From: a virus
Reading direction: 5' to 3' (one strand)
DNA length: 51,146 bases
IMG/VR virus record: IMGVR_UViG_3300049595_002511
Coordinates: 1 to 51,146 of that record
Shown: one piece after another, positions 39,675 to 48,163 of the stretch
Layout: each line of letters opens with the position of its first letter
Numbering within the stretch: the first letter of the stretch is position 1
Position numbers and translations under genes: made by a program
Notes under the pieces: model-generated
Told to the model about the DNA's origin: nothing
Seen by the model: the letters and a program-made list of their open reading frames with translations, nothing else
Databases searched by the model: none

Positions 39675-40211
39675 ATGGCAAATCATCAAGTGACGGAGTA
39701 TTGGCCGGAGATAAGGCGATTGGCGGAACTCGGCGTCCCGCTCGCCGACTTGGCGGAAAAATTCAAGGTCAACGCCAAGACCATATACAACCGATGCGCT
39801 TCCGAGGATTGGTTGATCCCGAAACGGTTAAAGGCGAAACTAGATCGGGTAAGTAGGGAATCCGGTTTTGACCCGCTTTTGGGGGGAAAATCCCCCTCTG
39901 AGTTTTCGCGTTCCCTCTTGGTTGAGACGTGGCAGGAGAAGGCGGAACACGTTCGTACCGTGGCTTATGAGGCAGCGATTCAAGCGATTGAGTCCAGTTC
40001 CGGCAACATCGTGATCGAATCAGCATCAGACCTGAAACATGCCGTCCACGTTGCTCGACAAGCGACCGGCATTCTGGACGCCGATGCCCCCCAGATTCAA
40101 CTGAGTCTGTTTGCGAATCAGGACATCAGCGGGCCTGCAATTATGGAGGCTCAAACGTATGAGGTCGAGACATTGCAGCCAGTGTCAGAGGATGCTGATT
40201 TCTGGGGATAA
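39675..40211 (+). CDS. HTH protein, candidate small terminase, ending in FWG
   Basis: 178 residues from the ATG at 39675. The N-terminal VPLADLAEKFKVNAKTIYNR is a helix-turn-helix as in many TerS proteins, followed by RCASEDWLIPKRLK, helical middle segments and ASDLKHAVHVARQATGILDA, a plausible oligomerisation region. TerS would recognise the packaging site for TerL; it is not next to terL here, so the call is tentative and a regulator is the alternative. Ends SEDADFWG. The end of the gene is partly duplicated downstream. Confidence 0.6.
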   Translation: MANHQVTEYWPEIRRLAELGVPLADLAEKFKVNAKTIYNRCASEDWLIPKRLKAKLDRVSRESGFDPLLGGKSPSEFSRSLLVETWQEKAEHVRTVAYEAAIQAIESSSGNIVIESASDLKHAVHVARQATGILDADAPQIQLSLFANQDISGPAIMEAQTYEVETLQPVSEDADFWG

Positions 40212-40691
40212 TTATGGAGATTCACACGTTTGAGGAGGAGAAACGCTCAGCATTACCGACGTTGTTGGTAGCTTTGCACAATGCCGGAGTCTGTTAGCAA
40301 GTGTGCCAGGAGTGCAGACAGTGAGACACTGAGCACATGAGGCCAGCAGGCGGAGCACGGTGTCAGCAGGTGACGTGGTGCTGGGTGTCTGTGTGGTGGA
40401 GAGACACCGCGCCCGTCCCGGTGGCAGCGTGGCGGCGATCCTCGTATTACCTATCTAGCTCCTCACCAGTTTTTCACTTCAAATAGTGACAAAGGGTAAA
40501 GATCACCACCCCCTCTGCCGCTCACCCCGTCATCCCCTACTCCAGGTTTTCGGCTTCGCAGGGTTGACACCGGCACCCCCTCTACCGTTCATCCCGGCAC
40601 CCCCTACCCCCTTCAAAGTTCAAACCCAAATTTTTCACAGCATCCGAGAATCCCATCTTTACATTACCTGAGAGTCTGCTAGATCGCCTCC
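40212..40691 (+). other. 480-nt non-coding region with repeats
   Basis: Contains a 27-codon frame (40214-40297, MEIHTFEEEKRSALPTLL) that repeats the end of the TerS-like gene. It also has a hairpin GGTGTCT/AGACACC and two C-rich direct repeats around CACCCCCTCT(A/G)CCG with TTGACA between them. TTTACA-N16-TAGATC ends 6 nt before the next ATG. Near a TerS-like gene, so it could hold the packaging or replication site; no proof. Confidence 0.5.
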
Positions 40692-41486
40692 ATGGAAATC
40701 AACTTCACACCCTTCCCCCAGCAGAGGCAGAAGAAGGAAAACCGCCCCAAGGCCAAGGAGCGCAGGCCCAGCAGGACCACGTTCATCGACCTCACCGGCA
40801 AACGCTTTGGCCGGTGGACTGTTCTCCACGAGTCGCCGAAACCCAGGAAAGGCCAGACACGCTGGCATTGCCTCTGTGACTGCGGCAAGGAGAAGCCCGC
40901 TGTCCTCTATGGCGGACTCGTCAGCGGCGCGTCAAAGTCATGCGGCTGTCTCCGCATGGAGGGTCTGGTGAAGCCCACCCACCAAGTCCACGGCCAGCGC
41001 AACCCCACCTACCGCATTTGGCAGGGCATGCGGACACGCTGCTACAACCCGCTGCACCCGTCCTACCGCAACCACGGTGAGCGGGGGATCACCATCTGCC
41101 CGCAGTGGCAGGATGATTTCGACCAGTTCCTCAAAGACATGGGACCGCGCCCCGAAGGGTTGTCCATCGAACGCATCGACAATGAGGGGAACTACACGCC
41201 CGAGAATTGTAAGTGGGGCACCCGCTGTGAGCAGGCAGGCAACACCCGCAGGAACCTCGTGGTCGAGTGGAACATGGTCCAGTGCAACCTGATCGACGTG
41301 GCACGCATGGAGAACGTGGATTACGCCAGCCTGCGCTACCACGTCTTCCACAAGGGACGCCCCTTGAAGACGGCAGTGGCGATCCTGCGGGCATCGGGGC
41401 AAGCCTTCTACGAGATATCCAGTGAGAAAGGATCAACGCGGAAGAACAAGACCGACGAGAAGCGGAACAGGAGAATCAAGCTATGA
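40692..41486 (+). CDS. HNH endonuclease with N-terminal zinc domain
   Basis: 264 residues. Residues ~33-95 (LTGKRFGRWTVLHE, CLCDCGKE, SKSCGC) form a four-Cys zinc DNA-binding domain. The nuclease part has RIWQGMRTRCYN, YRNHGERGITICPQW, FLKDMGPRPEG and LSIERIDNEGNYTPENCKW, typical of phage HNH/AP2-type endonucleases. C-terminus basic. Could be a selfish nuclease or assist DNA processing. The stop overlaps the Dam gene (ATGA). Confidence 0.88.
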   Translation: MEINFTPFPQQRQKKENRPKAKERRPSRTTFIDLTGKRFGRWTVLHESPKPRKGQTRWHCLCDCGKEKPAVLYGGLVSGASKSCGCLRMEGLVKPTHQVHGQRNPTYRIWQGMRTRCYNPLHPSYRNHGERGITICPQWQDDFDQFLKDMGPRPEGLSIERIDNEGNYTPENCKWGTRCEQAGNTRRNLVVEWNMVQCNLIDVARMENVDYASLRYHVFHKGRPLKTAVAILRASGQAFYEISSEKGSTRKNKTDEKRNRRIKL

Positions 41487-41971
41487 AAAACCTGCACCCC
41501 AGCGAGAACAAATTCCACGTCGGCAACGGGGATGACGGGAAGCACTACTGGCTGACACCACCTGAACTCTACGCAGAGTTGAACGCTGAGTTTCATTTTG
41601 ACTTCGACCCGTGCCCCTGCCCAAAGCCTGACGATTTCGACGGGCTGACGTGTGAGTGGGGCAAGAGCAACTGGGTCAACCCGCCATTCGGCAGCATCAT
41701 CCATGAGGGAAAAAAGAAAGGCCCGACCGCGTGGATGCGGAAAGCTATTGAAGAGCAGCAGAAGGGCAAACTGTCGGTGGTGGTCTATCCTGTGGACAAA
41801 TGGGTGTTGATGATGCTCAAAGCCACGGGGGCGACGAACGTGCGCAACCTTGGAGACGTACGCTGGTGCGCCACGGAAGACGGGTCGCGGGGCAAAGGAA
41901 CTGGACGGCACATCGCCATGTTCATCCTGCGCCCCGGAGAACCCTCCCCACCAGACGACTTCTGGGGCTAA
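41483..41971 (+). CDS. dam: Phage DNA N6-adenine methyltransferase ending in FWG
   Basis: 162 residues. HYWLTPPELYAEL, FHFDFDPCPCPK and the catalytic-type WVNPPFGS identify the Phage_dam family (N-P-P-F motif IV). It methylates adenine in phage DNA, likely for restriction evasion. Ends PPDDFWG, the shared tail. Coupled to the HNH gene by ATGA. Confidence 0.88.
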   Translation: MKNLHPSENKFHVGNGDDGKHYWLTPPELYAELNAEFHFDFDPCPCPKPDDFDGLTCEWGKSNWVNPPFGSIIHEGKKKGPTAWMRKAIEEQQKGKLSVVVYPVDKWVLMMLKATGATNVRNLGDVRWCATEDGSRGKGTGRHIAMFILRPGEPSPPDDFWG

Positions 41972-41995
41972 CCCCTCATCTTTACACTTTCTTGA

Positions 41996-42010
41996 TTGAC
42001 AACCTGTCAA
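41996..42010. promoter_or_regulatory. Palindrome of two -35-like half sites
   Basis: TTGACA-ACC-TGTCAA is a perfect 6-bp inverted repeat with a 3-nt spacer, just before the next gene (ATG 42033). It can be read as an operator or as -35 elements facing both ways; no good -10 is seen. Confidence 0.4.
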
Positions 42011-42032
42011 CCCCGTAGCACCGTCACACCCT

Positions 42033-42314
42033 ATGAGCGAACCACAAGCAAACCCACTCTTCCTCCGACGCGCCCGCAAGATCAACACCATCGCCGAGGC
42101 CATTGACGGTGCGGCGGGGTACCTGAACAGCGGAGAGTTTGAACGGCAGGCGGCAGCCGCCTTCAATGGCAACTTCGGCCCCGAGCCGTTCGTCACCTTA
42201 CAGATCACACTACGACGCGACCCCAAGCAGCCCGGCGCGTTTTCGTACCGCTGCAACACCAACGTCCGCCACGACATCGGCTCGGGCGTCAGCTTCTACG
42301 GACTTCAGCCATGA
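42033..42314 (+). CDS. Hypothetical protein
   Basis: 93 residues. Helical start, then a strand-rich end (PFVTLQITLRRD, GSGVSFYGLQP). No family recognised. Stop overlaps the next start by ATGA. Confidence 0.6.
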   Translation: MSEPQANPLFLRRARKINTIAEAIDGAAGYLNSGEFERQAAAAFNGNFGPEPFVTLQITLRRDPKQPGAFSYRCNTNVRHDIGSGVSFYGLQP

Positions 42315-42625
42315 ACACGATCACACTCAAAGACACTGACGGCGGCGAGTGCCGCTTCACGCAAAACGAAGATGGGCAGGTTCGTGTGAAGTCGATAACG
42401 CTGGATGGAGTAGAGTACTCTGACATCGCCACCCCCGTTGAGGCAATGCTGTTCCAACGCCTGCTCGAACTCTCGTGGGTACCCATCATCGAGCGCCTGC
42501 CCACGCGGGAAGACGCCAACGACTTTGCCGACGTGGAGTGGTCGGACGGCAAGCAGGTGTGGGAAGGCACGTTCAACGAACTCCACGACACCGCAACCCA
42601 TTGGAAGAGGATCGTGCTCCCATGA
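42311..42625 (+). CDS. Hypothetical protein
   Basis: 104 residues. Beta-rich start (ITLKDTDGGECRFTQNEDG). The segment WVPIIERLPTREDANDFADV slightly resembles DUF551-type small phage proteins. ATGA overlaps with both neighbours. Confidence 0.6.
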   Translation: MNTITLKDTDGGECRFTQNEDGQVRVKSITLDGVEYSDIATPVEAMLFQRLLELSWVPIIERLPTREDANDFADVEWSDGKQVWEGTFNELHDTATHWKRIVLP

Positions 42626-42837
42626 CCACCGACGAACATCTCGACAAAATCGTGGAGCGGTGCCGTTCTGTTGCCGCCACCCCTGAAATGCTCCTGGTCC
42701 ACGCGATGTTCAGCACAACCATCGTCGCCATCGAAGGGCTGCGGCTCATCGCCAGCCAAGGGTCGCACCCGGAGAGCAGTTCCGCCAAGTGCGACCTGCA
42801 CAAGATCATCAATTTTTGGCCTGAAGAACTTCTTTGA
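42622..42837 (+). CDS. Hypothetical protein
   Basis: 71 residues from the ATG in the ATGA overlap at 42622; helical (HLDKIVERCRSVAATPEM). Its stop TGA lies inside the TTGACA of the next promoter. No family recognised. Confidence 0.55.
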   Translation: MTTDEHLDKIVERCRSVAATPEMLLVHAMFSTTIVAIEGLRLIASQGSHPESSSAKCDLHKIINFWPEELL

Positions 42838-42862
42838 CAGCCACACCATTCAACCTTACACA
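42834..42862 (+). promoter_or_regulatory. Leaderless promoter
   Basis: TTGACA (42834-42839), 17-nt spacer, TACACA (42857-42862), 8 nt to the ATG at 42871. Same geometry as the promoters at 5140, 38727 and 45419. Confidence 0.55.
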
Positions 42863-42870
42863 TTAATATA

Positions 42871-43095
42871 ATGACTGACCTGCCCCAAGACCCGCGCCTC
42901 AACCAAACCATACAGGCGTTCTCCGCCTACATGGCGGCATCCGAAGTGGCGCGAGTAGCCATCGGAGTGATTGAGGTGGCACTGAAAAAGGGGCTGCACC
43001 ATTCCCGCCCATCGCTGGAGCAGGCTGTCCCGCTGCTCAGAGCGCAGTTGACCGACATCAGCCTGGGTCTCGACCCCAACACACCACCTTCATGA
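42871..43095 (+). CDS. Hypothetical protein
   Basis: 74 residues, two helices (FSAYMAASEVARVAIGVIEV). First gene after a leaderless promoter, coupled by ATGA to the next. Function unknown. Confidence 0.6.
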   Translation: MTDLPQDPRLNQTIQAFSAYMAASEVARVAIGVIEVALKKGLHHSRPSLEQAVPLLRAQLTDISLGLDPNTPPS

Positions 43096-43565
43096 AGATC
43101 CTCTGCATCCTCCAAAACCAATGGGCCAAAGATCCCGACCGGATTCTCGCCCTGCACGCCAAGCACCCCGGCAGGCGCAACGAGATCATCACGCGCATGT
43201 TGTTCCGTGAATCTCTGACTGGTCAGCGCATTGAGATGGTCTTTGGCGACCTGATGGAGCAGCACGCCTTTATCTTCGACGAAGCGTCCACCGTGGTCAC
43301 GCCGTCCAGCAAAGGCAATCCGCCCTACAACGCCAACCACGTCCGCGAAACCATCACTCGCGTCCAGCCAGATGCCGTCATCACCTTCGGCTCGTCCTCG
43401 CGTCGGGCGGTGGAGGATGTGCGCAAAGCCAAACGTCTCAAGATCGACCTGCCTCCGGTGATTGAGTGTGTCCATCCCGCCATCCAGAAACCCACCTGGA
43501 TGCGGCAGATGCTAGCCACCAAAGCGGCGCTCAAGGAAATCATTAAACGGCTGCAACCCGTATGA
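43092..43565 (+). CDS. UDG-fold-like hypothetical protein
   Basis: 157 residues. KILCILQNQWAKDPDR at the start, DAVITFGSSSRRAVEDV in the middle and VIECVHPAIQKPTW near the end recall the Rossmann-like uracil-DNA-glycosylase superfamily (Gly-rich middle, His-Pro near the end). Catalytic residues are not certain, so an activity cannot be assigned. Confidence 0.6.
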   Translation: MKILCILQNQWAKDPDRILALHAKHPGRRNEIITRMLFRESLTGQRIEMVFGDLMEQHAFIFDEASTVVTPSSKGNPPYNANHVRETITRVQPDAVITFGSSSRRAVEDVRKAKRLKIDLPPVIECVHPAIQKPTWMRQMLATKAALKEIIKRLQPV

Positions 43566-43822
43566 AAACCCCCTCCCTGATCGAAGACGGACACACCCTC
43601 GACCTGACTCCCTGGTGGCATCGGTGCCTGCAAAAGCTCCTCCCGTTCAAGCGTCGGAAGGTGGTGGCACTGGAAGACGTGTTGCCGCTGCTTGATGCAC
43701 TGGAAAGCGTCGAAGCCCAAGGCCGTCCGCACAGTCGCGTCTGCGGGTGTGAGTTGTGCGAGACCTGGGATCAAGTTCACTACGCCTACACCAAGTTCAT
43801 CTTCAAACATCCACTGCCATGA
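43562..43822 (+). CDS. Hypothetical protein
   Basis: 86 residues with RVCGCELCETW, a C-x-C-x2-C cluster near residue 62, possibly metal-binding. ATGA overlaps with both neighbours. Not recognised. Confidence 0.55.
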   Translation: MKTPSLIEDGHTLDLTPWWHRCLQKLLPFKRRKVVALEDVLPLLDALESVEAQGRPHSRVCGCELCETWDQVHYAYTKFIFKHPLP

Positions 43823-44007
43823 GTACCTCTGAATCTTCCGCAATCGAGTGGTTCACCAAAGACCGCGAAGGCGAGACACCTAAACGCCCGGACGGTTCCA
43901 TCGACTTTGAGGATTTGTGCGGGGAGTTCCTGGTTGAAGGAGTGCCCTACAAGACTGTAAAAGAAAAATACGACGCACTTCCACCCTATCTAAAACTTGA
44001 CGTATGA
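43819..44007 (+). CDS. Small hypothetical protein
   Basis: 62 residues from the ATGA overlap at 43819, acidic (GSIDFEDLCGEFLVEG). No family recognised. Confidence 0.55.
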   Translation: MSTSESSAIEWFTKDREGETPKRPDGSIDFEDLCGEFLVEGVPYKTVKEKYDALPPYLKLDV

Positions 44008-44300
44008 CCAACTCCCACTGGCTCACCCTCTCCGCCACCCTCCTGATCATCTCCGCCCTGCTGGTCGGGCGCTGGGTCTATGAGGTGTTCCGCTACACCA
44101 AGGAAAAGCGCATCGCGTTGGAGGCCCAACGGCACATGCTGCGTTTCTGCAAACACCCCACACGCCGCAACTGGGAGAACGCCTGGATATTCATCACTGA
44201 CAACGAGGTCAAGCTCGGCGAGTTGGACTGGCCGCTGGTCGAGCGGTTCACCAAAACAGCGGTCGCCATCAACTTTCCACCCGAGGAGGTGAAGGCATGA
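44004..44300 (+). CDS. Single-span membrane protein
   Basis: 98 residues. One transmembrane helix (WLTLSATLLIISALLVGRWV) near the N-terminus, then a basic, helical cytoplasmic domain. Paired with another small membrane gene directly downstream (ATGA overlap); the two could form a lysis or superinfection-exclusion pair. Not recognised. Confidence 0.6.
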   Translation: MTNSHWLTLSATLLIISALLVGRWVYEVFRYTKEKRIALEAQRHMLRFCKHPTRRNWENAWIFITDNEVKLGELDWPLVERFTKTAVAINFPPEEVKA

Positions 44301-44515
44301 ATTTCAAACATTTCACATACACCTTCATCGGCGTCGTGTTTTTCAGTTTCGCCGCATTTGTCGGGATGTTCTTCCTGACCGTCCAACGCAGCAGAGAAGC
44401 AAATCGTGTTGCGTTGGACGTTTGGAATCGCACCCACCCTGAGATGCGCCTGACTCGTGAGGAGTTCGACGCGCTCAGCAACAGGCGCATGCTGAATCTT
44501 AACAAATCCGACTGA
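44297..44515 (+). CDS. Single-span membrane protein
   Basis: 72 residues. Hydrophobic FTYTFIGVVFFSFAAFVGMF, then a charged tail. No lipobox or Rz-like Pro-rich region. Start overlaps the preceding gene by ATGA; its last base is the first base of the next ATG (TGATG). Confidence 0.6.
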   Translation: MNFKHFTYTFIGVVFFSFAAFVGMFFLTVQRSREANRVALDVWNRTHPEMRLTREEFDALSNRRMLNLNKSD

Positions 44516-44748
44516 TGCCCAACCCTCGCAAAAACCTCAAAGGCAAAACCTACGGCAGCCTCACCGTGCTGCGTCTGGCGAAGCCTGACAACAGCGGCAA
44601 CACGCAATGGCTGTGCCTCTGCGACTGCGGCAAGGAAACCACCGTGCGCTACCAGCACCTTTACACCGGACGCACCAAGTCGTGCGGCTGTGGCAAGAAG
44701 CGCGGGCGCAGCCTGGACCCGCTCAGCGAGGAGGCGTTCTGGGGATGA
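44515..44748 (+). CDS. Stand-alone zinc domain protein ending in FWG
   Basis: 77 residues. LKGKTYGSLTVLRLAKPDN, CLCDCGKET and KSCGCGKKRG are the same four-Cys domain found at the N-terminus of the HNH endonuclease (40692), without the nuclease. It ends LSEEAFWG, the shared tail. Probably a DNA-binding adaptor. Confidence 0.75.
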   Translation: MPNPRKNLKGKTYGSLTVLRLAKPDNSGNTQWLCLCDCGKETTVRYQHLYTGRTKSCGCGKKRGRSLDPLSEEAFWG

Positions 44749-44993
44749 GTGCTGACGAGAGCAACTGGAAACCTGACTACTCCGTCACCCCTCGCCGTGT
44801 GGTGTGCGCAGCGAACCGCCACAAGACCAAAGGCATCGTCGTCTGCGGAGTAAGGCATTGGGACAAACTTATGAGAGGACAAGTCGATGCCATGGGAGAG
44901 AAACCCATCGGCTGGGATCAAGGGTTTGTGGATCAGTTTGGCGATTGGATGAACCGTGAGGAGGCTTGGAAGATCGCCACCGATCAAAATTAG
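44745..44993 (+). CDS. Conserved small phage protein
   Basis: 82 residues from the ATGA overlap at 44745. RVVCAANRHKTKGIVVCGVR, then HWD, WDQGFVDQFGDWMNREEAW match a very widespread phage family of unknown function with conserved Cys and His. Confidence 0.8.
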   Translation: MSADESNWKPDYSVTPRRVVCAANRHKTKGIVVCGVRHWDKLMRGQVDAMGEKPIGWDQGFVDQFGDWMNREEAWKIATDQN

Positions 44994-45047
44994 ATTGTCC
45001 GAGAAGTGTCCTCGCCGGGAACCCTTTACAGCGAGAATTTGTACTGA

Positions 45048-45410
45048 TCACCCCTTCTTCGCAGGTTTCCCCACCTCCCCGATGAACCCTTTCACCGGCT
45101 TGACCAGTAGCAGGCGCACGACCTTCCGGTAGTTCCGTTGCACCGTGATCCTGCTCACACCCAGTAGTTGAGCGATCTTCTTGCAGCCGAGCGTCCAGTC
45201 CACCTGCACCCACGAGGACAGCGGGATGAACCGGCGTGTGGTCTTCAACCTCTTGCGCTGATACCCGGCTTTCATCTCGGCGTGTCTCTCGCACAACTTG
45301 CTCTTGGGACAACGGATGGAGGGTTTGCCGCCGCAGATGGGGCATAGGTTTGCCCCTTTGCGCATCAGCGCCCACCGCTGCTGTTTTGAAAGTTCATCGA
45401 AATTTAGCAT
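45048..45410 (-). CDS. HTH plus zinc-site regulator, lone minus gene
   Basis: 120 residues from the ATG at 45410. An N-terminal zinc-type cluster (CPICGGKP, then CPKSKLCERH) is followed by a basic stretch and an HTH, KKIAQLLGVSRITVQRNYRK. It is the only leftward gene between two rightward blocks and has its own leaderless promoter facing away from the portal gene. That suggests a regulator of late structural expression. Confidence 0.75.
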   Translation of the reverse strand: MLNFDELSKQQRWALMRKGANLCPICGGKPSIRCPKSKLCERHAEMKAGYQRKRLKTTRRFIPLSSWVQVDWTLGCKKIAQLLGVSRITVQRNYRKVVRLLLVKPVKGFIGEVGKPAKKG

Positions 45411-45418
45411 TGACCTGA

Positions 45419-45446
45419 TATATACTTGGTGGCAGCATGCGGTCAA
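45419..45446 (-). promoter_or_regulatory. Leaderless promoter of the HTH/zinc regulator
   Basis: Minus strand: TTGACC (45446-45441), 16-nt spacer, TATATA (45424-45419), 8 nt to the ATG at 45410. TTGACC also occurs on the plus strand at 45410-45415, making an inverted arrangement that could be an operator. Confidence 0.7.
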
Positions 45447-45491
45447 TAGCCTATTGCGCCCGTGGGGAATGTAGGCTCTTATCCCGGCACC

Positions 45492-47804
45492 ATGCCCGAA
45501 CTACCCTCATCTCTCGCCAAGCTGCCAACGGAGACTCCCCCGGTCCCGGACGCCACCGCCGCCACTCGCGTCAAGCGGGCAAGCGACGTGGTCAGCCAGT
45601 TCCAAACACTCTTCAACGAGGACTACATCGCCAGCCGCGACAGAGCGGTCGTGCAGTCCATGGCAGACCGACAGCCGCCCTACAGCGACGGCGTGCTGCG
45701 CAAGCTGGGCATCTCTGGCATCACCAACGTCAACTGGGGCGACTTGGGCGTTGCCCAGGCCGAGGCAGAGAAGCCGTACAATTCGGTGCTCATGTCGATG
45801 TCGCACTTCGGCATCGTGCCCTTCAAGCGTGAGGCGATCAACCAAGGCGTCGTCTCTGAGTCAGACGCCGAGGGAATGCAGATGGTCGTGGCGGAGGAGC
45901 TTCACCGCATGATCACCGAATGGCGAGACTTCCGGTTCTGGTGGAAGCTGCTGGCCCACTACTTCTCCATGTGGGGCGTCGGGTTCAACTACCGCGACGA
46001 CAATCTCGACTGGCGTTGGAAGGCGGCGTCCCTTCAAGAGGTGAAAATTCCTCGCGGCGTCAAAGCAAGCGTCAACGAGGCCAACCACATTTTCATGAAG
46101 GTGGACATGACCCCGTCCGAACTTTTTGCCAAAGTGAAAGACCCCGAGGCAGGCAGGCTTACCGGGTGGAACGAAGCCGCGATTCGCAAGTCCTGCATCA
46201 ACGCACAGCCCAAGCCGCTCGAAACGCAGTCGCCCGAAGCAATGGAGGCAATGTGGAAGGATAACGCTTTTTACGCAGGTAACACCAACGTCGTCATCCA
46301 AGCCGTCCACGGATTTGACAAAGAAGTGGACGGCACGGTCAGTCACTACATCGTGGACTACCTGCTCAACACGGACGACGCTGAGTTCCTCTACGAGAAG
46401 AAGGGCGAGTTCGGCAGCATGTCTGAGTTCATCAACGCTTACCTCTTCGGCGTCGGCACCAATGGCGATTTGCACAGCATCCGAGGCAACGCTTTCAACC
46501 TGTTCCCCGCCGCCAGTGCCCTCAACAAACTGCGGTGCAAGCTGGTGGACAAGGCCAACGACGAGGCCAACACCTTTCTTTCCACCGAGAACGAAGATGC
46601 GACCATTGACAACATGATCGTGCCTCGTGGTCCGTATTTCCAGCTCTCCACCGGCACCACCTTCGTCGAGCGGACCACACCCCCGGTCGCCCAGAACCTC
46701 GTACCCGCCATCTCCGCGATGAACGAGGTGTTCCGTACGCAGTCCTCGGGCATGGCTCCGCGCTCCACCAGCCAGTCGGAGGAGGGGCAGAAGACCAAGT
46801 ACGAGCTTCAACGGCGGGACGAGATCGACTCCTCGCTCACCAGCGATGCCATGGACATGTTCATGGAAGCGTGGAAGTGGGACTACCGCGAGGTGGTCAA
46901 GAGGGTCATCAACCCGGAGCTTCACCCCGACCATCCGGGCGGTGCGCAGGCGTTTGAGTTTCGCAAAAGGTGTATCGAACGTGGGGTGCCCGAGCAGGCG
47001 TTGCTCTTGCTCGACTACGACCGGATCACCCTCAACACGGGCATCGGTCGTGGGTCGAGCGCCGAGCGCCGGTCAGTGCTCTCCAACTTGAACGAGACCA
47101 TCTATGGTCGCCTCGACCCCGAGGGGCAGCAGACCCTCACCCGCGACACCATTGCCGCGCAGACCGACTACCGTTACGCCCTGTCGCTCGTGCCACGGAT
47201 GGCCGGGCAGCGTCCGCCAATCGACAAGCAGATCGCCAACAACGAGAACCAACTTCTTCAGGTCGGCGGCAACGCCATCATCGTGCCGAACCAGAACCAC
47301 GAGGTTCACGTCAGCACTCATCTCGAACTGTTGCAGGCGCTCAACGCCGCGCTCTCCAACGTCGAGATGGAGTTGGAAGAAGCCATTCCGGTCATGCAGA
47401 AGGCGTCCGAGCACTGCGGCATGCACATGGAGTACCTCGACCCAGAGAGTGCCCCCTACCGCGAGTTCAAGCAGCAGCTTCAACAGCTTGGCGAGGTCAT
47501 CACCAACGGCGCGAAACATCTGGAGGCCGAACGGCGCAAAGCCGAGAAGGAGCAGGCCAAGATGCAGGGGATGCCCGCCACCGAGGACGGCACCCCTCCC
47601 GGCGTGTTCGGACAGGCGGTGGACGCCGCCGCCAAGATGGAGTTGCTTACCCAGCAGGGTCTCACCAAGATGGAACTCCAGAAACGGGAGGCCGATCAAA
47701 AGCTCCTCATCAACGACGCCTTCGCCGCGCAGAAGCTCAAACACATGGAAGCCCAGCAGCAGGTTAAAGCGCGGGCACCCCAGAAGACACCTCCCCAAGC
47801 ATGA
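45492..47804 (+). CDS. Portal protein
   Basis: 770 residues from the ATG at 45492 (leader GGCACC). The order portal, small gene, scaffold-like gene, capsid, and its size, fit a large podovirus-type portal. Internal blocks include DYIASRDRAVVQSMADRQPP, WKLLAHYFSMWGVGFNYRDD and FVERTTPPVAQNLVPA. The C-terminal ~150 residues are coiled-coil (Glu/Gln/Lys/Ala-rich), as in long portal barrels. Twelve copies would form the DNA entry ring. A stem AGCCTA/TAGGCT lies in the leader (45449-45478). Confidence 0.85.
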   Translation: MPELPSSLAKLPTETPPVPDATAATRVKRASDVVSQFQTLFNEDYIASRDRAVVQSMADRQPPYSDGVLRKLGISGITNVNWGDLGVAQAEAEKPYNSVLMSMSHFGIVPFKREAINQGVVSESDAEGMQMVVAEELHRMITEWRDFRFWWKLLAHYFSMWGVGFNYRDDNLDWRWKAASLQEVKIPRGVKASVNEANHIFMKVDMTPSELFAKVKDPEAGRLTGWNEAAIRKSCINAQPKPLETQSPEAMEAMWKDNAFYAGNTNVVIQAVHGFDKEVDGTVSHYIVDYLLNTDDAEFLYEKKGEFGSMSEFINAYLFGVGTNGDLHSIRGNAFNLFPAASALNKLRCKLVDKANDEANTFLSTENEDATIDNMIVPRGPYFQLSTGTTFVERTTPPVAQNLVPAISAMNEVFRTQSSGMAPRSTSQSEEGQKTKYELQRRDEIDSSLTSDAMDMFMEAWKWDYREVVKRVINPELHPDHPGGAQAFEFRKRCIERGVPEQALLLLDYDRITLNTGIGRGSSAERRSVLSNLNETIYGRLDPEGQQTLTRDTIAAQTDYRYALSLVPRMAGQRPPIDKQIANNENQLLQVGGNAIIVPNQNHEVHVSTHLELLQALNAALSNVEMELEEAIPVMQKASEHCGMHMEYLDPESAPYREFKQQLQQLGEVITNGAKHLEAERRKAEKEQAKMQGMPATEDGTPPGVFGQAVDAAAKMELLTQQGLTKMELQKREADQKLLINDAFAAQKLKHMEAQQQVKARAPQKTPPQA

Positions 47805-48160
47805 ACACACCCATCCTGTCCAGCCCCGAGATCAGCCGGTTCAGGTCTTCTGCCCCGTTGCAGGAAGCTCTGAAAGCCGAGTTGAAGCTGCCCGGCATTT
47901 CCGCCGCTCTCGCCGCCATCGCCAGCACCACGCTGCCACGGAGCATCCCCGGCAGTATTCCCGGCAACCACCCGGACACTGCCATCGCGCATCAGTTCTT
48001 CCGCATGTTCGGGGTGCAGCAGGTGCTCTCCACGTTGGAAGCCATGTCCGTCGCCCCTGGCAAGCACATCCTGGAGCAGGTGCCCGAGGTGGACGCTTTC
48101 ACCACCACCCTGCCGCCCGAGTTTGCTGATCCCCTCCCGCCTGACCAAAGGAAGAAATAG
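47801..48160 (+). CDS. Hypothetical head-region protein
   Basis: 119 residues, helical start (PLQEALKAELKLPGISAALA), Pro/Asp-rich end. Lies between portal and scaffold-like genes with an ATGA overlap upstream and a 3-nt gap downstream. Possibly an assembly factor; not recognised. Confidence 0.65.
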   Translation: MNTPILSSPEISRFRSSAPLQEALKAELKLPGISAALAAIASTTLPRSIPGSIPGNHPDTAIAHQFFRMFGVQQVLSTLEAMSVAPGKHILEQVPEVDAFTTTLPPEFADPLPPDQRKK

Positions 48161-48163
48161 TTT

